Source: Sternotherus odoratus (lineage: Eukaryota > Chordata > Testudines > Kinosternidae). Taken from it: DNA of 64,000 bases. The notes under the pieces were generated by a model, which was given only the letters and a program-made list of their open reading frames with translations, had not been told where the DNA came from and did no database searches. Shown here in pieces: positions 1 to 12,372 of this stretch (the first letter of the stretch is position 1; each line of letters begins with the position of its first letter). The DNA lies in assembly GCA_032164245.1 (NCBI GenBank), contig JAVMKO010000001.1, positions 79,419,892 through 79,483,891 on the forward strand. Direction: 5' to 3'. The translations under genes and the position numbers were made by a program.

Positions 1-228
1 GTCACTTAGCAGTGGTCGGCATTAAGGTTGTCTGATGGGCGGGATTTGGTGTGTGCCCTGTGGGGCTGGCTGCGTGTTTGAGGGGGGGAGGGTCTGGTGA
101 CAATCAAGTAGCAGCTGTTGCTAAGACTGCCTTTTTCCACCTGGGCTTGGAAAGAAGGGCACGACCTTTCCTTAGGAAGGCAGCCCCTGGTTATCGGGAT
201 CCGTGCCTTTGTCGGATGGAGATGAGGC

Positions 229-480
229 TGCTGCAATGCACAGGGCTCCATCTCAAGACCCTTCGGAACACGAAGCTGGTGCAGAATGCGGCTGCCCGCT
301 TCGAGAGTGCACTCGTCCACCAGGAGCTTTGGGGAGGCGTTGGAGGGGCTAGGTTTGACCCATACAGCCCTGAATGGTCTGCCTACCTACAAGACCTCCT
401 CTCTTCCCATCTAACACTACGGCAGAGCTACCAGCCTGCCAGCGGGACATTTTCTGGGAGATGTCCTGACCCTAATTAGT
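229..480 (+). pseudogene. Possible degraded LINE reverse-transcriptase tail
   Basis: An open frame contains LVQNAAAR, a string typical of the region after the reverse-transcriptase domain in L2/L3/CR1-like non-LTR retrotransposons, where it precedes a conserved tryptophan-rich stretch. That later stretch is not recognisable here, so this would be a short decayed fragment. No start codon context, splice sites or conserved neighbours suggest a host exon. The match rests on one short motif, so the call is weak. Confidence 0.3.
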
Positions 481-777
481 TCCAAATTGCTCTTCCGTGC
501 ATGCTGCACTGCTTATGAGGTAGTGGGTTGAAGGGTACATGGAGGACAGGGGAGTATATTACCAAGATGGCTGGTTAATTTATACTTTCTGGGTTATGGC
601 TGGATGGGTTAGTCATATTTTCAATTGGTCTGAGGCATTTTTATACACCATTGTGAGTGCTGAGAGCTTTAGGATAGGCATTTTAAAGATGGTTTATAAA
701 AGTGAAGAAAACTTCAATCTTAATGCTAACAACATGTAGCTGATACCGCAGTTTTCACCTGTAGACCACAAGAAGTA

Positions 778-835
778 AATTTATCCCCATTTTACAGATG
801 GGAAATCAAGGCACAGAATTCCTATGGCCTTAATC
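778..835 (-). repeat. CORE-SINE/MIR fragment
   Basis: The text CCCCATTTTACAGATGGG followed by AAGGCACAG is the reverse complement of the best-conserved part of MIR-type SINEs. Only the central core survives. The flanking 481-1,220 shows no gene. Confidence 0.5.
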
Positions 836-1224
836 CTGCAATCTAATCTGGTCTGGTAGATCCCTGCCCCCATTCACAGACTCACTGATTGCAGTAGGGC
901 TCTGGGCAGGCACAGATGTCCACCTGTGTGGATTAGACTGACGGATGAGGACTATCCCTCAGACCGGGGACTAGCTGTTTTAAAGAATCCTTCCAATCAC
1001 ACGTCCATTTCATGTGGGTTTTGTTTCCTTTAGGTGAGAAAAATGAACAGAAAGTAATGTAAAGATTTGGTTTTGAAGCAGATGAATCTTATTTGCACTG
1101 GAACCTGGAATTCCAATCCTTTCCCACAGGGACACGGGCTCAGCCCAGTCCATCCTAGTCTTGTTTGTCTGCACTGCACAAGTTGCTATGATTGGACTGG
1201 ATAGGTGAGGGCTGTAAAAGCAAG

Positions 1225-1420
1225 GAGAGCTGCAGATCGGATTGAGTTGCATTGGGCAGAGCTGCATGGTGCCTCCAAGACCGGATTAGCCGGGGATAAC
1301 GCAGTCAGGCTTGAAGTACATTGGTAGAGCCGTGGGGAGGGGGAGAGACTGGAATAGCTGGGAAGCTACAGGTCACGATTGAGGTGCATTGGGGATGCTA
1401 CAGAACTGCATGGGGGAAGC
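1225..1420. repeat. Degenerate tandem repeat, about three units of 75-100 bp
   Basis: Three diverged copies of GATTGAGGTGCATTGG plus a following GCTGCATGG-like box occur near 1,238, 1,311 and 1,378. A further related piece (GGAATAGCCGGGAGTTGCTGCAGG) lies at 58,549-58,580 inside an RPS19BP1 intron, so the unit is interspersed as well as tandem. The family name is unknown to me. Confidence 0.5.
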
Positions 1421-3976
1421 GAGCCACTGCTAGGCTCTGGGCAGCCTGACTAGCCATTCTTGTTTCACAAGTGCTGAGATCCACTTACCCATCCAAACAA
1501 CAAGCAAGCAAACAACTAACAATTACTTCCCGGGCCAGCAACAGCCCATGCTTCCCCTGCCAGGTGGCACTGCTAGAGCTGCAGCCCCGGTAGCCCCGGA
1601 TGGGGAGGTTTCAGGAAAGAGGAGAAGGCTAGTGTGCACACAGCTGTACGTTTTTAAGCGTCTTCAGAAAGAGCTATGCACCAGGAGGCAGAAAGGGGAC
1701 CTGGAAAGCCCCTGCAGGAGAAGCTTCTCACACCCCTGAAACCTCACAGCATGACAGGTGGCTCTTTACTCATGTGTTGAGCTGGTGAGTGCTCAGGCAC
1801 ACCCTCGCCAGGGACACCTGCCTTTCCCGGTCTTCCCAGCCACACACGCATGCACACACTGTGCCAGAGCGCCCCGGATAACTGCTGCCACCGTTCCCAG
1901 GTGGGGTGACAGTTCTTCCCAAGCCAGCCAGGTGCAGGCATATGGGGGTGGCATGAGCATGTACCTATTCCCCTGCCAGCCCCCAGAAAAGGAACCACGC
2001 GACATAACAGATTCACCTAGATGGGAGAGAAAGGGGGTCGTATGAAGCTAGCACTGTATATTTGATAGGAATGCCACGAAATCATTGTCTTTAATGGAGA
2101 AAAGGGAACTCACAAGCCCTGCCAGCTTGTACTAAAGCTGCCCCTTGCCTCAATCAGAGTTCCTACCAAGACCCAAGATATGGGGAAGCGCTTGTGGGGG
2201 GTGCTGGGATGACTTAGGGATCCTGGAAAATCTCTGTTCCCCTCCTCCGCTCTCTATGTGTTGCAGATTAAGTTTCTTTAGAAGTGGGGGGGGGGGGGAG
2301 TTGCCATGAAGACTATTGGCTTGTGAATTTATTGCCCCAGATTAAGTCAGAGTTAAAATATTAATGTGGGGGTGCGGGTAGGAGACATCCCCCCACCCCG
2401 ATATCAAACAAATCTTTGATCACCAGCCAGAATTGAAAGAGAACAACAACCCTGCAATAGCACATAGAAACAACAGACAATTAATGCAGCATTATGCAAG
2501 GTGACAGAGATACAGATCCGCTAACAGACCCCCAGATCAACAATAAATTATTCTCTTCTGACCGAGAGGAAATGCAAGGCAAGTTCTGTTTTCTGACGTT
2601 TTCCATTTTCTTGGAAATAATTTGCACTGAAGTGATTTTTTTAAAGCCCCAATACTTTTCACCCAGCTACTGTTACCACGAAGCAAACGGAACACACTTC
2701 AGTGTTATGAAAACATAATACTGGGCTGGGGAGGGGGGGACATGCCAAATATTTGCCAGTCGTCAATGTCTAACACTCTCCCAGGGTCTCTCTTTTTTTA
2801 AATGTTCTCTATCCTCCAAATGCACAGAAAATGACAAATTTTATATGTAAAGTGCATCTTATCCTTCAATCCCTCCAAAACACTTTTAAGAGCTGCACAC
2901 ACAATTTCAATGCAATAACAATAAGTAAAAATGAAGACATATTTTTTTAAAAAAAACAACCCAAACTCAAGATCCAGCTCTTGCTTTGCAAATGGAAAAA
3001 GCTGAGAAGCCCCTAAATCTACCCTTACCAGTAAGCCAGTTTAACAAAAGTTAAATACATATAGGTTCAGACAGGTCTCCAGAGGGGAGATGTTCTAAAC
3101 CCACCCACTCCCAATATCCCCCTCCCATAAAAAGATCCATGATTATACTAAATTCCCTCGGATTATTCATACACCCATTATATAGTATTTACAGACATAT
3201 ATAAATAAAGAGATTCCATATGTGTGAGACAAACACATTCTTTAGAACAATTGCCCAGGTAGACTACTGGACTCATATTCTCCTCCTCAAACAATATAAA
3301 TTATTACTACTTGTTGGGTGAAGAGTGGCAGTGACACACACACAAATAACTTTCCTTTTTGGCAAGATGAAATCGCTAACATTACAGATGCATCTACCCT
3401 GTGCCTTTACTCATTTCAAAAAGGAAACAGGTACTAAAGAGAACAGGCATGCTAAAGGTGGAGAGGGCTCAGGGTACAAGTTTTCTATATATTTTTTGAG
3501 AGCCAGGTATTAGGTTAGCCAGGTGTACCTATTTCCCACCTACCTTTGCATGGAACAGAGATCTCCACAAGGGAAAGTCCAGGTCAAAGAAGTAAAATTT
3601 AAAATAATTTTTTAAAAAAGGGAAGCTTTGAAAAATTCCCAACACAGGCCCCCGACAAGCACACACCCACCCTGCCCCCCACCCCAAAAAAAAAGATCAG
3701 GATCAGCTGAGAGACTGGGAGCAGAGAACCAGCTGGCAAGAATCAGGGAACTGTGTTAGATCCATAGCTGCGAGCATTGAGCGTGTGCAGGAAGGAGATG
3801 GTATAAAAGGAAAATACATGTTAAGAAGAGGTGCCTGTTCAGGCTGGAGTCTGAGGCTTCAGAGTCGGAGGTAGAATGATCTCTCCCTTGGAGGGAGGGA
3901 GCTGGGGTGGTTTGGTTTTCTTTTCCCCCAGGCAGGTGGGGATAGAGGGGTAAGGAGTGAAGGAAGCTTCCTTTTA
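1421..3976. other. No gene seen
   Basis: Unique-looking AT-rich sequence with frequent stops in all frames. A G13 run is at 2,286-2,298. No exon flanked by plausible splice sites was recognised. Confidence 0.5.
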
Positions 3977-4558
3977 AAAAAAAAAAAAAAAAAAAGACAA
4001 CGACCACCAGGGTCAAGATAATCACAAAGGGGTGGATGGTGATGAGGGAAGTTTAGCTACTCCATGGTGGGAAAGCTAGGAGAAGAGATGTGTGTGTGGT
4101 TTCTATCGGTCTTTCTCTCTCTGTCTCCCTGTGTCTTATGGTATGTTCACCAAAGGAGTGAGTGGCACAGAGAGAGAGAGACAGAATAACTGTACAGGCA
4201 GAGAGAGAGAGAGAGAGAGAAATGCTATCCTTACAGTGACACCAAATGTCTTTAGGGGAAACCTACAATTACAGACACACACGGCAGAAATTTTAGAAGC
4301 ATCGGAGAAAACACACACACAATGTGGGGCTCAAGACAGCTGGTCTCCCCCCCTGCCTTTAGCCAGCACTTCCTCTCTACTCTACTCTGACACTAGCTTC
4401 AGACTGCCAGCACCTTGTCCTCTATTCTATGTGTGTGTGTCCCTCCACAGGTCACAAATCAAGCAGGTAAGGCGCTTATCATTCTCTCAGGGAGGTGTAA
4501 TAAACAAGGAGTCCTAAAAAGTCCCTCCCTGAAATTCAGGACACACACACACACACAC
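3977..4558. repeat. Cluster of simple repeats
   Basis: A19 at 3,977-3,995, an interrupted (GA)n at 4,171-4,220, short (AC)n at about 4,311-4,320 and (AC)9 at 4,541-4,558. Non-coding. Confidence 0.85.
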
Positions 4559-4650
4559 TCTGCAGGGATGGAGACAACTCACTGTAAATTAATTCCCCAC
4601 TGTGTTTGTGAAGCTGGAGGGAAAATGATGTTGAAAAATAATTGACAGGG

Positions 4651-4742
4651 ATTGTTGGACCAGATCCTCAGCTGGTGTAAAGTAGCATCGCTCAGCGGGG
4701 GACAATGCAACTAGGTCTGTTCATACTAGCTGAGGATCTGCT
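4651..4742. repeat. Small palindromic interspersed repeat
   Basis: The left end (CCAGATCCTCAGCTGGTGTAAA) and the right end (CTAGCTGAGGATCTGCTC) are inverted copies that fold into a hairpin. This resembles a common sauropsid hairpin repeat that begins GGACCAGATCCTCAGCTGG. Family not named. Confidence 0.55.
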
Positions 4743-7544
4743 CTGTGATTTCTAGCAGAAGGCCCTGGTCCCCCACCTGCAGAGGCTGCACAGGAGCTAG
4801 AAAATAATTTAACCTGACTTTGTGACCAGCCTCTCATGAGGTAAGATAAACAGGCCCTACCATATGTATGTTTTGTCTCCTTGTAAGTCACTGTTGGGTT
4901 TTCACTGCAGATGGGCACATCACCATGGCATGGAATGGAATTAGCCCTTTAATTACAGCGGGTGAGAGGTTACACTTCTAGTATATGGTTTGTCTTTGCC
5001 AAGTGCCTGTGTGGGGACTATGGCCCCAATCAGATCTGTGTAGGGAAGCCCCGGTGCTCAATAAGGCTCTGCACAGGCATGAATCCAGTTGGGGGATCAG
5101 GGCGTCTGACTCACTCCCCCCCATGTCAGTGGCTCTCCAACTGGAGACTACTTGCAGTTGTTCAGGGGGAAGTAAGTCCCACTCATGCCCTGTCTCTGGT
5201 AGCATTTGTCCTTGCTGTAGATTCCCCTTCCACCACACATATGGTCATGTGAATTCTCAATGGTGCATCCGAGGAATTGCGGTAGGACAGGACTCCGGGG
5301 TGCACCTGAGGAGGATCAACAATTGCAAGTGGCTAAATATGAGATCACGGTTATGAAAACTGTTGCTACGGAATGCTGTGGTGCCCTCTTATCTATGTGA
5401 AGACCACTTGTGGTCATTAAAGAGCTTCCAGAGCTTCTCGCAAGGGCAGGAGCACTAACCCTAGAATCCTCAGCAATTTCCAATTTGGAAAATTACATTC
5501 TGCTTCCTTAAAATCCTCTCTGCAGTTTCAACATTGAATAGAATCTTCTTTTCTTCCTGCTCTTAGTTGTTGCTATGCCCCGTCAAACAGCTGCCATGTT
5601 CCACTTCTGAGCAGACTGCACTTTAGTGGTGGGTAAGGTGACCCTGAATGTAAGTGCTTAGTAATATTATAGTTGCAGCTTTGGCCTGAGCAGTTAGCCA
5701 AAGATCATAGCCTTGCAGGGTTGTTTACTTAGGATGAAAATCAGATCATATGAGCGTCTGGAATATTCTTGTCTTTCTGTCCTGTTTGTTAACCAAAATG
5801 TGTACATGAAAGTCCTGTTTCCCTGAACATAGTGGAAGCAAATAGTAGGCTGTTTCCTTGTTCAGAAATCCCCATGTCTGCCATCCCAGCAAGCTTTGTG
5901 CCCAAGAAGCTGTGTCCATCTGCTTCTTCAAAGGGACACTCAATACCATCTCCTGGCTTTCTGCTTCCAACAGAGACAGCCTGCAACCAGGGAAACCCTT
6001 CAGTCCACACACAGAGCTCTGACCTGCCAGGCCCTCATGCCTTGGGCCATATCCCCCCCCAGTCAGTTTTACTAAATGAAAGGGCTTGATTGCTCCTTCT
6101 GTTGAGCCTGGAGGACAGTGTGGCACAGCTAATTGGCTGTAATGAAGTCGGCAACTTCATTTGGATCCAAGAGTCCCCAGATGGCAGCCATCAGCAACTT
6201 TCAGCATATTATTGTATTATATAAAGGGCCTGATCATTCATTCTCCCACTGAAGACAAATCCAGCTCTCATCCTGAAGTCAATGAGTGTTTAGGGTGAGC
6301 AAGAAATGCAGGACTGGAAACAAAGCTAGTTAAGAGCTCTGGATGACTGGTACTACATAAATGTCCTGTTATTACTCGGTTATTAATAATGCTCTTAGAC
6401 AAAAAGCCCTTTCTCTTACGCCACCTAGATCTTTCCTTCCAGAGTGTCCAGTCACTACCACGATCATATCCCGAATCCTTGCATGTTCCTTTTGAAATCA
6501 ACGAGATCTTTTATTTCAAGCTAAATATGCATAACTTTGAGTCACTCCTTGTTAGACAGCCTGTCTGTTCTGTAAATTTACCATGTTGCTTTCTCTGGAC
6601 TCTCTCCAGCACCGGGAAAGAGTTTTAATTTTTTTAAGCTACCTCACACAGTACTCCAGGGGAGGAGTCTTTCCAGAGCTGTGTGTCTGCGTGCGTGTGT
6701 ATAAACACTGGTGAGCATCCCAAAATGTGGACTAATTTTTGGAAATGCCAATCTTGATATCTTAGCACAACTCTGGATGTGGCTCCAGCCACATTCCAAG
6801 ATGCAGCTGAATTTTCAGCATATTACAAGCCTAACTATGTCAAAGACCAAGTTAGATGTGGAAGCATATCCACAGATGGAAGGTTTGAGCCCCTGGAATG
6901 CCAGGCTGCTGGTAATCCACTCAGCTCCAGTTTTAACCAATTTAACCAGTTTATAGATGTCCCACAATATACAGTACTTCACACTTCTAAACCAACTCCC
7001 GGTCCTATGCACTAACCATAAGAGCTTCCTCCTTTCCCTATATACAAACATATACAAACCAGGGTACCATATACATAACAGACCTTGCACGCTATATGAA
7101 CAGGCATTGGGCAGGCTCCTGCTATTTCCCTACCCCCAGCCCAGACACACACACCTCCACACTTCATATAAACAGGCAAGCCCTCACCACACCACAGACA
7201 TGTCCCACCTCTGGATACAGCCCCATACACACACATGCCACTCCTAGGTATAAAGGAAAGGCTGGCTGACCCTCCATGCCCTTGTAGCATTATGGTCCCT
7301 TTGACTCACCTGCTCGATCCCCTGGCCCCCTGGGTTCCTCATCATGAGTCACACAACCCTCACCTCTCCCCCTTTCACCAAAAGCTCCTCCGTTCATTCC
7401 TTACTGGAGCGAGAAGGGTTCCAATCCCATCCCACATATGAGACGCAGGAGCACTCTAGGATTTCAAATGTCTCCAATTCACCAACAAGCCCCTTCAGGG
7501 GGAAAAGGGAAAATGCAACTGAATTTATTCTTACATGAATATCA
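4743..7544. other. No gene seen
   Basis: No supported exon. The stretch near 6,590-6,680 (TCTCTGGACTCTCTCCAGC, then CACAGTACTCCAGGGGAGGAG) looks like a decayed CR1-type LINE in reverse. The 78-codon frame at 6,779-7,015 is isolated and unrecognised. Confidence 0.4.
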
Positions 7545-7583
7545 ATGAGAGAGAGAGAGAGGAGGAGGAGGAGGAGGAGGGCA
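7545..7583. repeat. (GA)n/(GGA)n microsatellite
   Basis: GAGAGAGAGAGAGAG followed by about seven GGA triplets, within a longer purine-rich stretch that runs to about 7,690. Confidence 0.85.
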
Positions 7584-10470
7584 GAGGGACGAAGTGAGAC
7601 AGAGAGAAGAAAGAGGGTTGCAGGGAGAGAGAGACTAAAGAAAGAACTGTGAAAGAAGACAGACGGGAGCCAGGAAAGTGAGGCGGGGCAGACACTCAGA
7701 GAGGCTGAGCAGGTGGTTAAGTGAAAGTGGCTTCCCAAAGATCCACATCATGAAGGTCAGGCTGCCACTTTGAACTCTGACTTTCAACCAAACCCCCTAA
7801 ACCAGAAAAAGTCCATCCACAAAAGTCTGGGGGAGAAGGGGCAGAGTGGGGAAATGGAGGGGTCGGCTTCATTCTCTCACAATGCGGAGCTGGTGACAAG
7901 AACAAACAAAGGCCAGGTTTGCTCCTTCTCAGCCACAAATCCAGACTGGAATCCTCCGGGATTGTACACTTGGAAGAGGATTTCTGCACGCTTGTCAGTC
8001 ACACCAAGTACAGCAGGTGACATGAGGCACCAGACAGCTGTAGCCAAGTCCTTGGGGAGTGGGGAGTTCTCATGGTCTGATTACACCCTCCACAACCACT
8101 GGAGCAAACATGTCAAGTGAGGCAGTTCCTTGTCTCACAGGCAGAGTAACAGGGCTTCTTCAACTGCTGGACCTCTGTCAAAGAGTTTGACCTTCTGTCA
8201 CAAGAGGGACCAGGGGCTTCTTGAGCTACTAAGTGGGAAGCGGAGGTTAATCTTTTCCCTGCACTCGGGTCAGATTAGAAGTGGGTCTGATGCTACACAC
8301 ATATCTGGAGCATTCTCTGTGGGTCCCTCCTCCCTCTCGCTGGTTCTTTTGCTTTTGAGGGGAATAATAGAGGCAGTGTCTTCCCTTTCATCACTTGAGC
8401 AAGCCGCGCTTGCTGACAAAGGCACAGGTCTGTATTTCAGCTCTGAAGAGCCCTGAGCGCTGGAAACCCTCCTGGAAATGGACTTCAATGGCTGCTATTG
8501 ATTTCACTTAAAGGGGACAATTACTAGCCATGGCGATTTGACTGCAAACAGCTTCTGAGAGGGGCCCAGGTGGTGAGGGACGGCACGCAGGGAAGCAAGA
8601 GTCTTATAGAAGTGAAGAGGCCTCGGGTCAATAGTGTCCCCCTGGCAGACCTGTGAGCTGCCCCCTCCTCCCCACAGAGTGCCCTGCGCTGGCGACTTGC
8701 ATACCAAGCGTCCGCATGCCCAGGGCAAGCAGCGTCTCGGTTTTCAGCCGCCAGATAGGAGCCAGTGCGGGATTTAAATGTGTTCTCTGGCCAACTCACA
8801 TAAACTCAACAGGTGGCTGGGGCCTGGCCAATAGTGAAGTGACAGGCTAAGCCATACAGGGAGCCAAGCGAAGCTAGGAGGTGCCCTACGCATATCCCCA
8901 TCTCTGACACAAGTTAGGCCAAGTCCCCTTCCCGCTGCCGGGTCAAACCCTAGCTGAGACCGCCCCTGACCCCAGAGGCAGACTCTGATATCCCCAGAGC
9001 AAGAGAGCCCCCTCCTGGTCTGAAGCTGGCATACGTACCATGAGCAAACCCCAGTTACTACAAAAACCCAGACTCCATTTTTGTTCCTAGCAGGGACAAT
9101 CCACCCTGCCCCCTTGGTGGTGACACAGGTGTGCAAAGCACATGAACCCTTGAGTCCCATCTGCAGTGTGGACAGACCGCTCTCAGCTGCTAAAGGTCAG
9201 GGCGCGGCACAGACCCACGCATGGGTAGCTGATGCGTAGGGCACCCCGTTGAGGACTGGTTGAGCTGCTAAAGCCACCACAGTTTGTGTTTGCTGCTTCC
9301 AGTAGGCAGGGCTCAGTTTTCACCCACACTCTTCAAAATAGAAAGGGAAAAATAAAATAGGAGAGCGAGTGTAAGCTGCGATGTGAACCTAACTTTAGAT
9401 CTAAGGGCCGATGACTCACTCCACTGGGGGGGGGGGGAGCGACAGAGCTGGCTGCAGGTTTCTGTTTATACACCTCACTGAGCTAAATATATTGACTGAG
9501 AAGTTCTTCTGTTCTGGTCCGACAACTTCAATCTCCATTTTATTTCTTTCCATCTTAATGTTCCCCTCTCCTTCTAAATCCCTCTCTCTTCCCCCAGCAT
9601 TGCCATCCTAATCCCCTTGATCCTGGCTTTGTCGTGGGAAATTGAAGGACCACATGCCCGCCCTCCCCCACCCCCACTCTGGTTTACAGTCAAACAAACA
9701 GCGGATTTGTAGAGAATGATTCAGTGCTGCTGTTCTAACCTGGGCTCCCCGCACAGCTGTGCCAAGGCAACTCAAGGCAGACCTGCCGCATCCGCTGCTC
9801 TTCCAGACGTAGGGGTCTACACCCACCCACTACTGATCTGCAGCAGCCCCTGCTAGTCTAGGCACGAATCTCTACACAGCTCTAGTGATGCATCTCAGTT
9901 CTGACCTGAAGCACCCCTACTATTCCCGCCTGTGCACATCTTTCCTCACACAGAACACCCCCTGCTTTTCAAATCTAGGGCCTGCATACCTCCTTCCACC
10001 AGTACACTTCAAACAGAGCCTGCAACACCACCTCCTATTCAACCACTGGGGGGGCTCCCCAAGAAAGGATTCCCTGCCATGACAACTTATTTGTCGGCTT
10101 TGTGAGGTGAACAAATTCAACTAGGGATGATGATGAGACCTCAGCAATTCATTTCACTTGTGATCCGCTGTAGACTCCATTTTGTAAGCAGATGTCCAGG
10201 GGCGAAAGGCTGGGTATCAACCAGGACTAGAAATCCAGCCATTTCCACCTCCACCTCTAACTCTCAGTCCTGATAAAATGTCAGCAGGGCACCCAGCTAA
10301 TCTAGAACACCAGCTACCCCTAGCTTTTCCTAGCTGCAACCAAGATCCCCTTGCTGCAATGGTGTCCTGGGAGGCAGGAGTTCCAGATGCCCCAGCTGCG
10401 AGCCTAAATTGGGTTACCGTGGGGTGCTGCAGGTCAGGGTTGAGGAGCCCTGGCGGGGGGGTGGGGGGGA
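7584..10470. other. No gene seen
   Basis: Moderately GC-rich unique sequence with a G12 run near 9,427-9,438. All open frames are short and overlapping on both strands, with no recognisable product. Confidence 0.45.
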
Positions 10471-10520
10471 GAGAGCGAGCGAGAGTGTGTATGTTTGTGT
10501 GTGTGTGTGTGTGTGTGTGT
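10471..10520. repeat. (GA)n then (GT)n microsatellite
   Basis: Short GA/GAGC repeats are followed by a TGTGTG tract of about 11 units ending at 10,520. Confidence 0.85.
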
Positions 10521-11265
10521 CCAGTACTGATGTGCATGTCTGAGTACTGAGGGCCTGACTCTGACTGCTCTTACACCAGTGTGAAGCTGCAATATCTTCA
10601 GGCAGCAGGACCTTCCCCAAGGTGAGTGGAAAGGGGGAGGGTAAAAGGGAACAGTCCCTCACACTCCAGCCCAAAGGGAAGCATGACTAAGAACATAAAT
10701 GAATCCATCTAGCAAGAGAGAGAGAGGGAGGGAGGGAGAGAGGGCTCAGCAAGAGGGGAACTCCAGACCCCAAAGGGGAGGTCGGAGCCCAAAGCAGCCA
10801 GTTCTCCAGTCAGGAGACACAGACTCCTGTAGAGGGCGTGTGTTATGAAGACAGCAGCGGGGAGAGGAAGAGAGGAAGGAGACATCGCCAAGGAGTGGAA
10901 TTCAGTTTAGCCCACAGCTCGCGCTCTTGAGGAAAGGCCAGTCTTTCAGCAGTTACAGAGGGAAGGGGGCAGGAAGGGAAGCTCTGTCCACAGCCCATCG
11001 CTAGAAATAACCCTAAATGGCACACGTAGAATCTGGCCCCATCCTTCCCAGATTCAGCAGGGTTTGGACCCAGGACTTTGAGCCAGGCCCATCTTTAATC
11101 ATCCCCTCCTCTTTTTCCTGCATGTTCTTGGAATGCTTTTGCCGACCCATCAGCCCTGACCCAAACATCACAGGGGAGGAGGCCATAGTTCATGTAATCG
11201 AATCCCCCTCCCCTCCCTGGAGTGTCAGCTCTCAAAGGGACTCCATCACTGGATGTCCATCACAT

Positions 11266-11312
11266 ACATCCAGGAATATGTGCCCGTGGGCCATGCCCAT
11301 ATTCCTGGATGT
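11266..11312. repeat. Perfect 15-bp hairpin
   Basis: The arms ACATCCAGGAATATG (11,266-11,280) and CATATTCCTGGATGT (11,298-11,312) are exact reverse complements around a 17-nt loop. No other feature explains it. Confidence 0.7.
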
Positions 11313-11436
11313 ACACAGGACTGGGGGCAGCCAGGTGATAACACCATCAGCACCAAGGAGGAGCTATTGTGCCCAAGGCAGACTCATGGAGCTAAGGGGA
11401 CTAACCACCCTCCACTAGGCAACTTTCTAATAGCAA

Positions 11437-12372
11437 AAAATGAACACCTTTGCCCCGCCCCTTCCCCCACCCCTTCTCTGAGGCCCCACCCCTTCTCATT
11501 CCACCCCCACCGTCACTCACCTTCACTGGGCTGAGGCAAGGGGTTAGGATGCAAGAGGGGGTGAGGGCTACGGCTGGGAGTGCAGGTTCTGGGATGAGGC
11601 CAGGGATGAGGGGTTTGGGGCACAGGGGGGGCTCCGGAATGGGGCCAAGGGGTTTGGAGTGCGGGAGCAATCTCAGGGTTGGGGCAGAGGGGTTTGGGGC
11701 AGGAGGGGGTGCAGGCTCCAGCTCAGGGTATAGGTTAGGACCAGGGTTGAGGGGTTTGGGGTGCAGGAGGGGGCTACAGGCTGGGACCAAGGGGTTTGGT
11801 GTGGGAGTGAGCTCAGGGATGGGGCAGGGGTTGGGGTGAGAGCTCTGGGAGGGAGTTAGGGTGTGGGAAGCGGTTCCAACCAGGGGAAAGGGGTTAGGGT
11901 GTGGGAGGGACTTCAGGCTCCAGCTGGGTGGCACTTACCTCAGGTGGTTCCTGGTCAGCAGCACAGTGGGGCTAAGGCAGGCTCCCTGCCTCCCCTGGGT
12001 CTGCGCATCTCCCAGAAGCAAGCAGCATGTCTGGTTCCTAGGCTCAGGGGCAGCCAGCAGCTCTGCGCATCACCTCTGCCTGCAGGCACCACCCCCGTAG
12101 CTCCCAATGACCACGCTTCATGGCCAATGGGAGCTGTGGAGCTGGCACTCTGGGCAGTGGTAGGGTGTAGAGCTTCCCTGATCGTAGCTGCGCCTAGAGG
12201 CTGCAGGGACATGCCAGTCACTTCCAGGCGCCACACGGAGTCAGGCAGGGAGCCTTCCTTAGCCCCGCTGTGCCGAGCAGAATTTTAACAGCCATAAGTG
12301 CTAACCGAATCTGCCAGGGTCCCTTTTCGATCAGGTGTTCTAGTCCAAAACTGGATGCCTGGCAACCCTATT
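11437..12372. mobile_element. Interspersed element with internal GGGGTTTGGGGTGCAGG minisatellite
   Basis: The right end has AGGTGTTCTAGTCCAAAACTGG followed by CTGGCAACCCT, which matches the end of a frequent turtle repeat as I remember it. The interior at about 11,520-11,900 is an imperfect tandem array built on GGGGTTTGGGGTG(CAGGAGGGGG). The left boundary, set where TTTGCCCCGCCCC begins, is approximate and no target duplication was found. Open frames over it on both strands are low-complexity shadows. Confidence 0.5.

Noticed and set aside
2286..2298. Long mononucleotide runs (also 9,427, 36,041, 60,040, 61,340) as signals
   Set aside because: Ordinary slippage tracts; lengths are unreliable in assemblies.
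6779..7015. 78-codon frame with protein-like composition (starting MAPATFQDAAEFSAYYKPNY)
   Set aside because: Overlaps a second open frame in another register, no splice sites or homologue recognised; left as unexplained.
11401..11934. 177-codon proline-rich frame on the - strand
   Set aside because: Lies on an interspersed element with tandem GGGGTTTGGGG units, low complexity.
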